DNA from: a virus
Direction: 5' to 3' (one strand)
IMG/VR virus record: IMGVR_UViG_3300023184_000048
Span: 52,742 to 116,741 of that record
DNA: 64,000 bases
Both the position numbers and the translations under genes were made by a program. The notes under the pieces are model-generated. The model searched no databases, had not been told where the DNA came from, and was given only the letters and a program-made list of their open reading frames with translations. The first letter of the stretch is position 1, and every line of letters starts with the position of its first letter. Shown here one piece after another: positions 8,053-16,174 of this stretch.

Positions 8053-8802
8053 ATGAATTTTAAAATGTTTTTTGAGAAAAATATTTCTAATCCTCTGAGG
8101 AAACAGCAGATCAAAGATGAAGGTGGTTACGAATTTCCAACTTCAGAAAATAAAAGAACCAAGATTGATGGAAAGTATCGTAAGATATATGAACACCAAG
8201 GAATTCAAGTTTTCTTAGACAGAACAATTACTTCTGATTTCTCACAAAGTTCATATAATATGAGAATGGTGAGATATTCAGTAAATGCTCTTTTAAGAGA
8301 ATTGAGAGGCATCATTCCTAATAAAAAAGGCAGGATAGTAATTACTGATGTGAGTCAAAACCCACTTGTTGGAAATAACATGACTACTGGTAAATCTGGT
8401 GGATTTTATCGTGATCGTATTGTTTATATTGATGAGTTTAGTGTGGATGATCCCAACATTTGGAAACATGAATATGCTCATTATGTTGCTGATTTGATCC
8501 CGAAACAAACTGAGCCGATGTTGTATAAGGCTTATCAAGAATTACTAGATTCTTATTGGAAAAAGGCTAAGAAGAAGAGAAGACCCAATTTAGAACCAGA
8601 AGACCCAAGTTTTGTGGTCAGTGTGATGAAGGCGGAAAATATGAGAAGGAATATTTCTAAGAAATTGGGATTTCCAAGTTACGGATTAATGAACGAACAT
8701 GAATTTTTTGCAGTCCTTATAGAAAACTGGAGTTCTCTTAGAAATGATCGAAACACGTATAAGTTTAAATCATTAGTGAAAGTTGTTCTTGGTAGATTGT
8801 GA
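8053..8802 (+). CDS. Probable zinc metallopeptidase (HExxH)
   Basis: 249 residues from the ATG 1 nt after the previous stop; an upstream extension would overlap that gene. H139-E140-Y-A-H143 is an HExxH zincin motif, and NEHEFFA further on could supply the third ligand. The N-terminus is basic and polar. A phage-encoded zincin could be a virion, lysis or host-targeting protease. The motif is clear, but the substrate is not deducible. Confidence 0.7.
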   Translation: MNFKMFFEKNISNPLRKQQIKDEGGYEFPTSENKRTKIDGKYRKIYEHQGIQVFLDRTITSDFSQSSYNMRMVRYSVNALLRELRGIIPNKKGRIVITDVSQNPLVGNNMTTGKSGGFYRDRIVYIDEFSVDDPNIWKHEYAHYVADLIPKQTEPMLYKAYQELLDSYWKKAKKKRRPNLEPEDPSFVVSVMKAENMRRNISKKLGFPSYGLMNEHEFFAVLIENWSSLRNDRNTYKFKSLVKVVLGRL

Positions 8803-8804
8803 TT

Positions 8805-8830
8805 GACATTTTCAAAATTCGAATTAAATA
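8805..8830 (+). promoter_or_regulatory. Sigma70-like promoter lacking the module
   Basis: TTGACA, about 16 nt, then TAAATA, in the gap before the 8857 gene. Unlike the common module it lacks AAAAACTA and would give a leader of roughly 20 nt. Confidence 0.35.
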
Positions 8831-8856
8831 CATTTGAATCATAATTAATATGAGCA

Positions 8857-9051
8857 ATGAATAACGAAAAATACGAGGCAGTGGTTGGGGCATATACTTT
8901 TATGCTTGTGGACGATAATACGATTGAAATCTGGTCTGATGTATCAGCAGCCTATGCTGATTCTTTCATTTATCTAAAGAATGGGGAAATAAAGAATAGA
9001 AAAGATTTTGACATGGAAATTATGTCTTGGTATTCGAGAAACAGTAATTGA
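8857..9051 (+). CDS. Small hypothetical protein
   Basis: 64 residues, acidic (EAVVGAYTFMLVDDNTIEIW). The alternative ATG at 8850 stops after four codons, so 8857 is chosen. No domain recognised. Confidence 0.65.
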   Translation: MNNEKYEAVVGAYTFMLVDDNTIEIWSDVSAAYADSFIYLKNGEIKNRKDFDMEIMSWYSRNSN

Positions 9052-9055
9052 CTTC

Positions 9056-9075
9056 ATTAAAAACTAGGATATAAT
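9056..9075 (+). promoter_or_regulatory. Promoter module, -10 TATAAT
   Basis: TTGACT lies 16 nt upstream of the -10. The +7 rule picks the ATG at 9082 over the GTG at 9076. Confidence 0.75.
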
Positions 9076-9081
9076 GTGGGA

Positions 9082-9282
9082 ATGAAAGACATTAAATTTT
9101 CACTTTTTATTGCGCTCACCTTTTGGTCTGCGATCATATCCAATGGCTGTTGGATTTTATTCACACAAACTCCAAAGTTAAATCAGTCAGTCTTCATTCT
9201 AATATTTTTGGTTACGCTTGGACTATCATTTGCATATGTTATTGTTTTAATTAATAAATTTGTAGATGATCTTGGCGAATGA
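9082..9282 (+). CDS. Small membrane protein, two TM segments
   Basis: 66 residues; two hydrophobic helices (FSLFIALTFWSAIISNG and SVFILIFLVTLGLSFAYVIV). The start was chosen by spacing to the module. Its stop overlaps the next ATG (ATGA). Function unknown; likely inner-membrane. Confidence 0.75.
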   Translation: MKDIKFSLFIALTFWSAIISNGCWILFTQTPKLNQSVFILIFLVTLGLSFAYVIVLINKFVDDLGE

Positions 9283-9455
9283 AAATTATCAGAATCATAA
9301 TAGCAATATTTCGTCTTAACAAGAGAATTGTATGCGAAGAATCCGCAGGCCGTTCGCTTGTAGATTTCCACGACTATCCAGATACTGAACATAAAACACC
9401 ATGGCATTTCACGACGCATATCTGCGAAAGATGCCATAAGAAATTCATTATATGA
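9279..9455 (+). CDS. Small Cys/His protein with hydrophobic N-terminus
   Basis: 58 residues, ATGA-overlapped at both ends, which supports it as a real gene. The N-terminus is hydrophobic and basic (MKIIRIIIAIFRLNKR). C-terminal HICERCHKKF is a zinc-knuckle-like CxxC. Confidence 0.65.
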   Translation: MKIIRIIIAIFRLNKRIVCEESAGRSLVDFHDYPDTEHKTPWHFTTHICERCHKKFII

Positions 9456-9664
9456 AACTTGAAATAGGAAAAACATATATTACACTTTCGGATTTAGATT
9501 ACTATCAGTCTTTACAGCCGAAAGGAACCATTGTAAAATACATAGGAACCAAACAAGGGTCTGAATATAGACCGATATTTTATGTTTTTGAATTTCCAGA
9601 TGGCAGTAAACGATATATCGGAGATACTGAAGATGATATGAGTCAAGAAGTTCAAGAGTATTAA
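9452..9664 (+). CDS. Small hypothetical protein
   Basis: 70 residues, beta-rich small barrel look (KLEIGKTYITLSDLD, KGTIVKYIG, YVFEFPDGSKRYIG). Start overlaps the previous stop by 4 nt. Function unknown. Confidence 0.7.
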   Translation: MKLEIGKTYITLSDLDYYQSLQPKGTIVKYIGTKQGSEYRPIFYVFEFPDGSKRYIGDTEDDMSQEVQEY

Positions 9665-9669
9665 TTATT

Positions 9670-9999
9670 ATGAAACCTGAAGAACAACAAATTGTGATTG
9701 CCGAGGCTTGCGGGTGGACTGAATTCTGGGAGACGGAACGCCAAGGTTGGCGTTCCCAAAACCCCGATGGTAGCGGGGACAACTTCCTCCCCGATTATCT
9801 GAGCGATCTCAACGCGATGCATGAAGCTGTAAAAACTTTACCGCAAAATATTAAACCGCGCTACTTTGCATGTCTTTGTTCTGTTGTCTCTGGCGCAATT
9901 TCTTTATATGGATATTCAGAAGCAACAGAAGCCACTGCCGCAAAACGCGCAGAAGCATTCCTCAAGGCCTTAGAACTTTGGGATGAGGCGCATCATTAA
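9670..9999 (+). CDS. Phage ABA-sandwich-like protein
   Basis: 109 residues. The pattern IAEACGWTEFW, then LPDYLSDLNAMHEAV, with a C-terminal KRAEAFLKALELW, matches my memory of the phage ABA-sandwich family of small prophage proteins (function unknown). The codons are clearly more GC-rich than neighbours (CCGCGC, GAGACGGAACGCC), suggesting recent acquisition. Confidence 0.75.
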   Translation: MKPEEQQIVIAEACGWTEFWETERQGWRSQNPDGSGDNFLPDYLSDLNAMHEAVKTLPQNIKPRYFACLCSVVSGAISLYGYSEATEATAAKRAEAFLKALELWDEAHH

Positions 10000-10090
10000 G
10001 ATAATCTTCGGTTGCATAATCTTATTCGGATGGGTAATCATGGAGGTGATCGAACTACTATACAAAACAATTAAGCATGAGAGAAATTAA
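9983..10090 (+). CDS. Single-TM micropeptide
   Basis: 35 residues, a basic start and one hydrophobic helix (IIFGCIILFGWVIMEVIELL). It overlaps the previous gene by 17 nt and the next by 14 nt. Small and without independent support beyond reading-frame packing. Confidence 0.45.
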   Translation: MRRIIKIIFGCIILFGWVIMEVIELLYKTIKHERN

Positions 10091-10553
10091 ATTTAGAGTC
10101 TGGCACAAAAAATATAAGAAGTGGTTGACTGATAACGATTATGGAACTCATGCTTCAAGTAATTGGATGATGGATGTGTTTACTGGCAAAATCATTGATT
10201 TTGTCGATGATAATAATTCATATTCACCTACATTTTATCCGAATTATTATATGGATGCGCATTGTATCATTGATGAATCCCCATTTGGTGTTCAACAATA
10301 CACTGGGTTGAAGGATGCAAATGGTGTTGACATTTATGAAGGTGATATCGTAAAAATAATATACGATAAAGCAATAGGAGAAGTTTATTTTGATTCTAAT
10401 TTAGGTGCTTTTAGATTAAAAGATAAAAGCGGTAAATCCTACCCGATTACAACATATAGATTTGATGAGACAAATAAACCTATCGGATTGATTAATGTTG
10501 CAGATGAAGTAGTTGGAAATATCTTCGAAAACCCTGAACTTTTAAAACAATGA
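10077..10553 (+). CDS. YopX-family protein (second copy)
   Basis: 158 residues. EIKFRVWHKKYKKW at the start, FGVQQYTGLKDANGVDIYEGD in the middle and VVGNIFENPELLKQ at the end are the YopX hallmarks. It is longer than the 835 copy because of an insertion around residues 15-60. Ends in ATGA overlap with the next gene. Confidence 0.9.
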   Translation: MREIKFRVWHKKYKKWLTDNDYGTHASSNWMMDVFTGKIIDFVDDNNSYSPTFYPNYYMDAHCIIDESPFGVQQYTGLKDANGVDIYEGDIVKIIYDKAIGEVYFDSNLGAFRLKDKSGKSYPITTYRFDETNKPIGLINVADEVVGNIFENPELLKQ

Positions 10554-10966
10554 ATACACAAGTTAAACTAATTATTGCAAACACGCAAACAGATACAGTC
10601 TATTTCAATTATGGTGATGATTATTCAGATATTACACGGATAATGATTGAAGATCATTCTCTATGGGAGGAAGTTGAGGACATTTATGAATTACAAGATT
10701 TTGTTGAAGATTATAATCGAAATAACAAGAAGACAGGCAGTTTCGCATTTTTGATAATTAAAGATGAACAAATTACAGCACAATCAGCAATTGAAAGCAT
10801 TCGAAAGAAACGAAAAGATATTATTGAAAAAGCTGAAGCCAAAGAAGAAAAGCGTAAAGAATTGGCGGAAAAGAAAAAAGAAGAAGCTCGTCTTAAAAAA
10901 TTAGCTAAAACACAAGAGCAAAAAAGGCTTCTTTTCGAACAACTCAAAAAAGAACTCAATGAATGA
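10550..10966 (+). CDS. Coiled-coil protein, Lys/Glu-rich C-terminus
   Basis: 138 residues. The N-terminal half is acidic. The C-terminal 50 are a charged single helix (KKRKDIIEKAEAKEEKRKEL and repeats of EKKKEEA). ATGA overlap at both ends. Possibly a scaffold or linker; function unknown. Confidence 0.75.
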   Translation: MNTQVKLIIANTQTDTVYFNYGDDYSDITRIMIEDHSLWEEVEDIYELQDFVEDYNRNNKKTGSFAFLIIKDEQITAQSAIESIRKKRKDIIEKAEAKEEKRKELAEKKKEEARLKKLAKTQEQKRLLFEQLKKELNE

Positions 10967-11619
10967 ATACCCTAGTTATTAGTGATATACATCTTGGAAG
11001 CGCAGTTAGTCAAAAAGAAGCAGTCTTGCGCGTTCTCAATCTGGACTTTCAAAAACTCGTTATTAACGGCGATTTATTCGACAGTTATTCATTCAAGCGA
11101 TTTGATAAGAAGGATTGGGCGATTCTTTCTAAGATTCGAAAACTCAGCAAATCTCATGAAGTCATTCTTGTGCATGGCAATCACGATTCGGACGCACAAT
11201 TTCTGAGTGCCATCACTGGCATGGACTTTGTTGAGAATTACTTAACCGTGATTAACGGCAAAAGAATATTCTTTGAACACGGTGACAAGTATGATCATTG
11301 GATCAAACACAAGCCATTTATAACTTGGTTCTTTACGGGTGCTTACTACTGGATTCAAAAGTATGATAAGAATCATAGCGCATCCAGAATACTTAAACGC
11401 ATGAGCAAATCATGGATCAAGGCTAAAGACATCGTATGTAAAAAGTTTGTCGAGAAGCACGGTTCAAAGAATGATATACTTGTAGCTGGTCATACACATT
11501 ATCCAGAAGTAAAATATTTTGAACATTGCGTCTATATAAACACAGGATCTTTCTGTGATGATAAGTGTTCATATTTGGAAATTTACGATGATGGATCGTT
11601 CGACTTAAAATTTATATAA
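10963..11619 (+). CDS. LpxH-like metallophosphoesterase
   Basis: 218 residues. Calcineurin-like motifs in order: LVISDIHLGS, VINGDLFDSY, LVHGNHDSDAQF, FFEHGDKYD, VAGHTHYPE, INTGSFCDD. The layout is that of UDP-2,3-diacylglucosamine pyrophosphatase (LpxH) and its relatives, including a WFFTGAYYWIQ hydrophobic cap. The phage version could modify lipid A precursors or be a general phosphatase; the substrate is not certain. Confidence 0.85.
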   Translation: MNTLVISDIHLGSAVSQKEAVLRVLNLDFQKLVINGDLFDSYSFKRFDKKDWAILSKIRKLSKSHEVILVHGNHDSDAQFLSAITGMDFVENYLTVINGKRIFFEHGDKYDHWIKHKPFITWFFTGAYYWIQKYDKNHSASRILKRMSKSWIKAKDIVCKKFVEKHGSKNDILVAGHTHYPEVKYFEHCVYINTGSFCDDKCSYLEIYDDGSFDLKFI

Positions 11620-11620
11620 T

Positions 11621-11845
11621 ATGAATCCAATATTAATACATAAAGATATCCTAGATTCTGGTTGGAGTTGGAGTTCGGATAAAACGCCGAGTGATATTCG
11701 AGTATACACTAGAAATTCTGTTGAGGATTCTGTTTGGTATTCTATTATAAATTCTACTTATAGACCTGTTCGGAATTCTGTTGTGGATTCTGTTCGGAGT
11801 TCTGTTAATTCTAAAATCAATGAATACACATTTGACAATCAATAA
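11621..11845 (+). CDS. Protein with short tandem NSVxDSV repeats
   Basis: 74 residues. From residue 31 the protein repeats a four-residue periodicity (RNSVEDSVWYSI, VRNSVVDSVRSSVNS). At DNA level the words gattctgtt and aattctgtt recur. Similar SVxxSV repeat proteins occur in phages; a solenoid-like fold is possible. The repeat DNA makes length changes likely. Confidence 0.65.
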   Translation: MNPILIHKDILDSGWSWSSDKTPSDIRVYTRNSVEDSVWYSIINSTYRPVRNSVVDSVRSSVNSKINEYTFDNQ

Positions 11846-11859
11846 AACTACGATACAAT
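11832..11859 (+). promoter_or_regulatory. Divergent promoter module with -35
   Basis: TTGACA (11832-11837), 16 nt, TACAAT (11854-11859). The spacer AATAAAACTACGA is a diverged version of the common module, and the ATG at 11866 keeps the +7 spacing. Confidence 0.65.
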
Positions 11860-11865
11860 CATAAT

Positions 11866-12201
11866 ATGAGCATATTTGACGACAGACAATACCTACACGG
11901 TTTACCTAAACCCGGCCAAAAAGTAAAATACATGAATCCTACGAAGTTTGCGTTTCACACCAACGTCATTGAGGATGAGAAGAATCTCCTTGAACTTGGT
12001 AAGGAATACACTGTTCGTAAGGTGAACCTTAATAGCAGCAGCACCTATGTATTCCTTGAAGAGTTTTGGGTTGAAGGACTCGATGAATATCGCAATAATC
12101 AAAAGTGTTTTAGTATGCATGCATTCGAATGGGAGATGCCTGAAATCAATCTTGAAGAATTAATTGGTAAGAATCCAAGTGATGTAATGAATAAAATTTA
12201 A
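11866..12201 (+). CDS. Hypothetical phage protein
   Basis: 111 residues. LPKPGQKVKYMNPTKFAF, then LELGKEYTVRKVNL, VFLEEFWVEGL, resembles a small beta-barrel phage family of unknown role. First gene after the 11832 promoter. Confidence 0.75.
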   Translation: MSIFDDRQYLHGLPKPGQKVKYMNPTKFAFHTNVIEDEKNLLELGKEYTVRKVNLNSSSTYVFLEEFWVEGLDEYRNNQKCFSMHAFEWEMPEINLEELIGKNPSDVMNKI

Positions 12202-12204
12202 ACT

Positions 12205-12483
12205 ATGAAAAATAAATTAACCGGAGCAGACGAAGACTTAATCTTCAAAAATAAAAAGTTTATTGAAGAATTATCAAATGTTCAAAATCTTTATTTTGAA
12301 ACATTATGCGAAGACCTTGAATTGAATGAAATTGGAAATGATTATATGTTTGATTATATTTTCAATGATCATGGTGGTATTGGATTTGATGAATATATTG
12401 AAAAATATGGATTCAAAGGTAAAGATATTTTTGAAGATAATGATCATGATTCGTGTGAATCAATTTTAGATAACTGTCATTGA
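12205..12483 (+). CDS. Small acidic hypothetical protein
   Basis: 92 residues, strongly acidic (FEDNDHDSCESILDNCH at the end). No motif recognised; 3 nt after the previous stop, no Shine-Dalgarno. Confidence 0.7.
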   Translation: MKNKLTGADEDLIFKNKKFIEELSNVQNLYFETLCEDLELNEIGNDYMFDYIFNDHGGIGFDEYIEKYGFKGKDIFEDNDHDSCESILDNCH

Positions 12484-12484
12484 T

Positions 12485-12991
12485 ATGAATAAAGACATTA
12501 CACTACCATACGAATTAGCAACAAAGGATTTATCTCTCCAAGAAATTGGAACTATATTCACCATGTTCGCAACTCAAAGAATGTCACCGGAAGAAGTCAC
12601 CAAATGGGCCAAAGATGATGAGTATCTTGAATCTGTTGAGTATTTACTGGAACGAGAATATGTAAAAATCAGATATGATGAATATGATAATGCTATTATG
12701 GATATTGATCTAACTGATAAAGAACCAGAACCATTTTGGGAACTGTGTGATTATGATGATGAGAGTAATCCAATCTATCAACATCCATCTCATTTTGGTG
12801 ATGATGAATATGGAACTTATTTTTTCAAAATATATCCAAAATTAGTTGACTTAAAGATTATTTGGGTTGATATGTCAGATTCAGAGCTACTTGATAGTAA
12901 TCAATATTTTGAAAGCTTGGAGGAAGCGGAGGAGTTTTATAAAAAGCTTCTAAAAGATCAATTAGAATATATTTATGAGCAAGGGAGATAA
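12485..12991 (+). CDS. Acidic hypothetical protein, HTH-like N-terminus
   Basis: 168 residues. Residues 1-60 (ATKDLSLQEIGTIFTMFATQ, then VEYLLEREYVKIRYD) look like a phage replication-type winged helix. The rest is very acidic. Function unknown. Overlaps the next gene by 17 nt. Confidence 0.7.
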   Translation: MNKDITLPYELATKDLSLQEIGTIFTMFATQRMSPEEVTKWAKDDEYLESVEYLLEREYVKIRYDEYDNAIMDIDLTDKEPEPFWELCDYDDESNPIYQHPSHFGDDEYGTYFFKIYPKLVDLKIIWVDMSDSELLDSNQYFESLEEAEEFYKKLLKDQLEYIYEQGR

Positions 12992-13160
12992 AGATAGAAC
13001 AAAAAATTTGGAATCTTACCGATCAAGTCCTCTTTGGGATAAGATTGGTAAAGATAAGAAGAAGTATGAAACATATACAGAATTTTCAAATAATTTCTTC
13101 AAAGAACATCCAGAATTATATGATAAATTAGAAGATATTAAGGGAGAAAATCTTGATTAA
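12975..13160 (+). CDS. Small charged hypothetical protein
   Basis: 61 residues, Lys/Asp/Glu-rich. Its stop TAA is the TTAA of the promoter module at 13156. Confidence 0.65.
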   Translation: MSKGDKDRTKNLESYRSSPLWDKIGKDKKKYETYTEFSNNFFKEHPELYDKLEDIKGENLD

Positions 13161-13175
13161 AAACTAGAATATAAT
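13156..13175 (+). promoter_or_regulatory. Promoter module, consensus
   Basis: Perfect consensus, -10 TATAAT, +7 to the 13182 gene. Its TAA ends the 12975 gene. Confidence 0.85.
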
Positions 13176-13181
13176 ACGCTT

Positions 13182-13907
13182 ATGACTTATAATTTTAGAA
13201 GCGATTGCGTCATACTTTTAGGGGATACTCATTCACACCATACTCTATACGAAATGGTTATCAGGATTCCTAAAGATTCTGATTTGATTTCTCTTGGTGA
13301 TAATGGTTTTGCGTTTGGTGAAGATCGGGCAAAAGCAATTTATTACACTGATAATATGCTTAAACTAATTAATGATTTTTGTAAATGTGAAAATATTAAT
13401 CTGTATATTTTAATTGGTAATCATGATGCACCATACCCAGAAATTTGGGATAAAAAATGGTCCAATATTTTTCTGACGAAATCTGGAGATTATGGAATAT
13501 TTCCAAATGGTAAAAAGGCTTTGCTTGTTGGGGGTGGTATTAGTGTTGATCGCTGCTCCCGTAAACAGAATATTGATTATTGGTCAGAAGAAATAACCCC
13601 ATATATTACCGACATAGATAAATGTGATTATCTCCTCAGTCATGATTGTCCAGAGGAATTTAATCATCAAACCAATTCTTTATATAAAAGATTTCAATGG
13701 GCTTTAGATAAAGACCCAACACTTCTCGAAGATTGTAAAAAACAAAGAAATAATATGACAAGAATTTTAAAGGAGTGCGGGGCAGAAGAACTCTACCATG
13801 CACACATGCATAATAATATAACACAAACAATTGATGGTGTGTATGGCAGGTGTGTAGACATTAATGAATTATACTTTTTAGACACGAATCATGAGAGAAC
13901 AAATTAA
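13182..13907 (+). CDS. Metallophosphoesterase
   Basis: 241 residues. ILLGDTHSHH (D-x-H), LISLGDNGFAFGED, ILIGNHDAPY, LLSHDCPEEFN and ELYHAHMHNN give the full calcineurin-like ligand set. The context, immediately followed by a HAD-like phosphatase and then RNA ligase genes, fits end-processing of nucleic acids, but the substrate is inferred only. Confidence 0.85.
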   Translation: MTYNFRSDCVILLGDTHSHHTLYEMVIRIPKDSDLISLGDNGFAFGEDRAKAIYYTDNMLKLINDFCKCENINLYILIGNHDAPYPEIWDKKWSNIFLTKSGDYGIFPNGKKALLVGGGISVDRCSRKQNIDYWSEEITPYITDIDKCDYLLSHDCPEEFNHQTNSLYKRFQWALDKDPTLLEDCKKQRNNMTRILKECGAEELYHAHMHNNITQTIDGVYGRCVDINELYFLDTNHERTN

Positions 13908-14481
13908 ACGTCTATTTCTGGACTGCGATGAATGTAAAATTTCGAGTCTATATGCTAATAATGTCCACCACGCAGATCAATTAATTGAAACGTATGGACA
14001 GTATTGGGAAGGTTATAAGTATTCCTTAAATGAGGGGACTGGATGGGATTCAAACATTGGGTGGTATGTCACCTTTATTAGACCTTGGGCTAAAGAATTT
14101 TTAAAATGGTCACAAGATACTTATGGTAGGGACAATGTCTATTTCCTTACCATGGGAACTGCTGATTACATTTTTAAAATGAATTCTTTATTAAAATTTG
14201 ACATCGAAAATGATCATATCTTGACAAGAGAAGATATTCACTACCCCAGATATAATTTTGATGATTCTAATAATGTCTTGGTAGATAATGAAAACTATCA
14301 ATATCACTCTTTTGGAAATGGTTTGAATAAGGTGAATTTCTTAAGTGGGTTGCCGCCCCAGAAGCTGGTCCAAGTTAAGCATTTTGATGTAAGGTATTTT
14401 AAACCTAAAAATGATAATGGTTATGTTGAACATGTCAAAAAAGAAATAATTAAAGCATTTGAATGGAAATATGAAAGTTAA
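13891..14481 (+). CDS. HAD-superfamily phosphatase-like protein
   Basis: 196 residues. LFLDCDEC is a DxD motif I, VYFLTMGT fits motif II, and NNVLVDNENY fits the acidic motif IV. RPWAKEFLKWSQ is the FCP1/SCP1-style segment after motif I. Such domains dephosphorylate proteins or 3'-phosphate ends (as in T4 Pnkp). It overlaps the phosphoesterase by 17 nt. Confidence 0.7.
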   Translation: MREQIKRLFLDCDECKISSLYANNVHHADQLIETYGQYWEGYKYSLNEGTGWDSNIGWYVTFIRPWAKEFLKWSQDTYGRDNVYFLTMGTADYIFKMNSLLKFDIENDHILTREDIHYPRYNFDDSNNVLVDNENYQYHSFGNGLNKVNFLSGLPPQKLVQVKHFDVRYFKPKNDNGYVEHVKKEIIKAFEWKYES

Positions 14482-14683
14482 AGAAATATACCCAGAAAAA
14501 ATTGTGATCACTTACGATATGGTGGTTGTTGAAAATGGGGAGGAGCAATGCTATACCAGACATAACGCAAATACTTGGAGCTTCTTCGTATCATATGGTA
14601 TTTATGGAGAGGATTATGATGTTGATGATGAAAAAGCTAAACAATTAGAAGCATTATTTCAGGAATACAAGGAATTGGTATAA
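14471..14683 (+). CDS. Small hypothetical protein
   Basis: 70 residues; acidic C-terminus. The ATG at 14471 is chosen because the upstream extension uses TTG only. Overlaps the HAD gene by 11 nt. Confidence 0.65.
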   Translation: MKVKEIYPEKIVITYDMVVVENGEEQCYTRHNANTWSFFVSYGIYGEDYDVDDEKAKQLEALFQEYKELV

Positions 14684-14703
14684 ATTAAAAACTAGAATAT
14701 AAT
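14684..14703 (+). promoter_or_regulatory. Promoter module, consensus
   Basis: -10 TATAAT, +7 to the 14710 gene. Confidence 0.85.
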
Positions 14704-14709
14704 AAACAC

Positions 14710-14904
14710 ATGATAAAAAAATTACTTAGAGAATTGCAGGAAACATTTAACTACACCGAAGAAGAACTGAACGAGATTCAAGAAGCCATGGAAGAATTTG
14801 GAAATTCTTGTTACGATCTTGGATTCAAGGATGGGTGCAAACAATTCGACATCGAACAGGAATACTATCAGGGATTCTCTTATGGTAAGAAGGAGGATCA
14901 ATAA
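14710..14904 (+). CDS. Small acidic helical protein
   Basis: 64 residues, mostly helical and acidic (LRELQETFNYTEEELNEIQE). Function unknown. Confidence 0.7.
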   Translation: MIKKLLRELQETFNYTEEELNEIQEAMEEFGNSCYDLGFKDGCKQFDIEQEYYQGFSYGKKEDQ

Positions 14905-14906
14905 TT

Positions 14907-15107
14907 ATGGCAGCTAAGAAAAAAATTAAAGTGGATTATATAACCATTGAGAAGGAGGATACTATTTTAATTGCTCTTCTCGAACGATATTGGAAATTAG
15001 TCAAGATTGAAGATATTGGAAAAACGTTAGCAATTACAAAAGCGGTTGATAAATTAGAAGAATTCATTAATAAGCGTAAACAAGAAATCAAAGATGAAAA
15101 CGCCTAA
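14907..15107 (+). CDS. Small hypothetical protein
   Basis: 66 residues, basic N-terminus (AAKKKIKVDY). One of few genes with an AGGAGG-like stretch (about 10 nt before the ATG), but it lies inside the upstream KKEDQ codons and may be chance. Confidence 0.7.
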   Translation: MAAKKKIKVDYITIEKEDTILIALLERYWKLVKIEDIGKTLAITKAVDKLEEFINKRKQEIKDENA

Positions 15108-15474
15108 ATATACCGGAGTCGAAGTAAGAAAATTTGACCTTTTTGGATGGTTGATGTGTATCCTTGGGTTGTGGTGTATTTGGACATTCACGACAACCAG
15201 AGAGTGGACACTTGTATTTTTATCCTTTTTATGTTTTTGGGATTATGTTATCAGGGTATCATTTGGTAGGGTTTACAAACATGTCTATTATGATACAATC
15301 CTCTATCCAATGTATGAATTGGAAGTTGATATGGCAGATGAAACATATTTTGTATGTGCTGAAAATCAGGATGAATTAGATCTATATATGGAACAACATT
15401 ATCCTAATATGAAGTATAAGATTCTAAGAGAGACACATGTCGAGAGTTATATAAAAACTGAAGAATTTCAATAA
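15094..15474 (+). CDS. Small membrane protein
   Basis: 126 residues. Two adjacent TM segments near residues 13-50 (FGWLMCILGLWCIWTFT, TLVFLSFLCFWDYVI), then a soluble acidic tail of about 70 residues. Overlaps the previous gene by 14 nt. Function unknown. Confidence 0.75.
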   Translation: MKTPKYTGVEVRKFDLFGWLMCILGLWCIWTFTTTREWTLVFLSFLCFWDYVIRVSFGRVYKHVYYDTILYPMYELEVDMADETYFVCAENQDELDLYMEQHYPNMKYKILRETHVESYIKTEEFQ

Positions 15475-15493
15475 TTAAAAACTAAAATATAAT
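15474..15493 (+). promoter_or_regulatory. Promoter module, -10 TATAAT
   Basis: ACTAAAA variant; +7 to the macro-domain gene. Confidence 0.85.
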
Positions 15494-15499
15494 ACGATT

Positions 15500-16153
15500 A
15501 TGATTACCTATAAAAGAGGGGATTTATTGGACTATTTTAGGAATGACGAGTGTTCTGTGGTGTTACATAGCTGTAATACTTTAGGGGTGATGGGGGGCTT
15601 TGCTGGTCAGGTCAGACAACAATATTCAAAAGCTTTCCAAGATTATATAGAAGTTTATGAAAGTATTGGTTTATATTTGGGTTCTGTTATCACATCTGAA
15701 GTTGAGGATGGTAAGTATATTTTCAATATGGTCAATCAGGATAGTATCGGAAGAGGATCTAGAAAGGTTGACTATGAGGCACTATATAAGACTTTAGAAA
15801 CCTCTAGATATTGGGTTGATAAACTTCAAATTGAAGGCAATATTGGGATACCTTCAAAACTCTCGTCGGACCTTGGGGGTGGATCGTGGAGAGTTGTAAA
15901 AGCAATGATCGATGAAGTTTTCAAGGATCATGAAGTCCTTATTGTTGAATATGATACATCTGAGAAATCAAAATATGGATACATGTGTGATGAACAAGAT
16001 GTTGAAGATTGGGTTGATCGTATTGTTGGTGAATTGTATGGAACATCTTCTTGGATCGCTTTGAGTGCCATTGAAAAGTGGATGAAATCACCTGATTGTG
16101 ATAAAGGAGATTTGAGAAGAATTAAGGATATTGTTGACAAATACGTTGATTAA
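15500..16153 (+). CDS. Macro-domain protein (ADP-ribose binding)
   Basis: 217 residues. Macro-fold signatures: MITYKRGDLLD, VVLHSCNTLGVMGGFAGQVR (binding loop with the N and the GG), IFNMVNQDSIG, GIPSKLSSDLGGGSW. The domain binds or removes ADP-ribose or its derivatives, and the C-terminal ~60 residues are extra. In phages, macro domains can counter NAD/ADP-ribose-based defence or recycle the Appr-1''-p made during tRNA splicing or repair. The nearby RNA ligases make both readings possible. Confidence 0.85.
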   Translation: MITYKRGDLLDYFRNDECSVVLHSCNTLGVMGGFAGQVRQQYSKAFQDYIEVYESIGLYLGSVITSEVEDGKYIFNMVNQDSIGRGSRKVDYEALYKTLETSRYWVDKLQIEGNIGIPSKLSSDLGGGSWRVVKAMIDEVFKDHEVLIVEYDTSEKSKYGYMCDEQDVEDWVDRIVGELYGTSSWIALSAIEKWMKSPDCDKGDLRRIKDIVDKYVD

Positions 16154-16168
16154 AAACTAGAGCATAAT
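16149..16168 (+). promoter_or_regulatory. Promoter module, -10 CATAAT
   Basis: +7 to the 16175 gene; its TAA ends the macro-domain gene. Confidence 0.75.
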
Positions 16169-16174
16169 ACACAT

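Noticed and set aside
14886-14907. Strong Shine-Dalgarno (AGGAGG) before 14907
   Set aside because: It lies in coding sequence of the previous gene, about 10 nt from the ATG, and such sequences are absent from almost all other genes.
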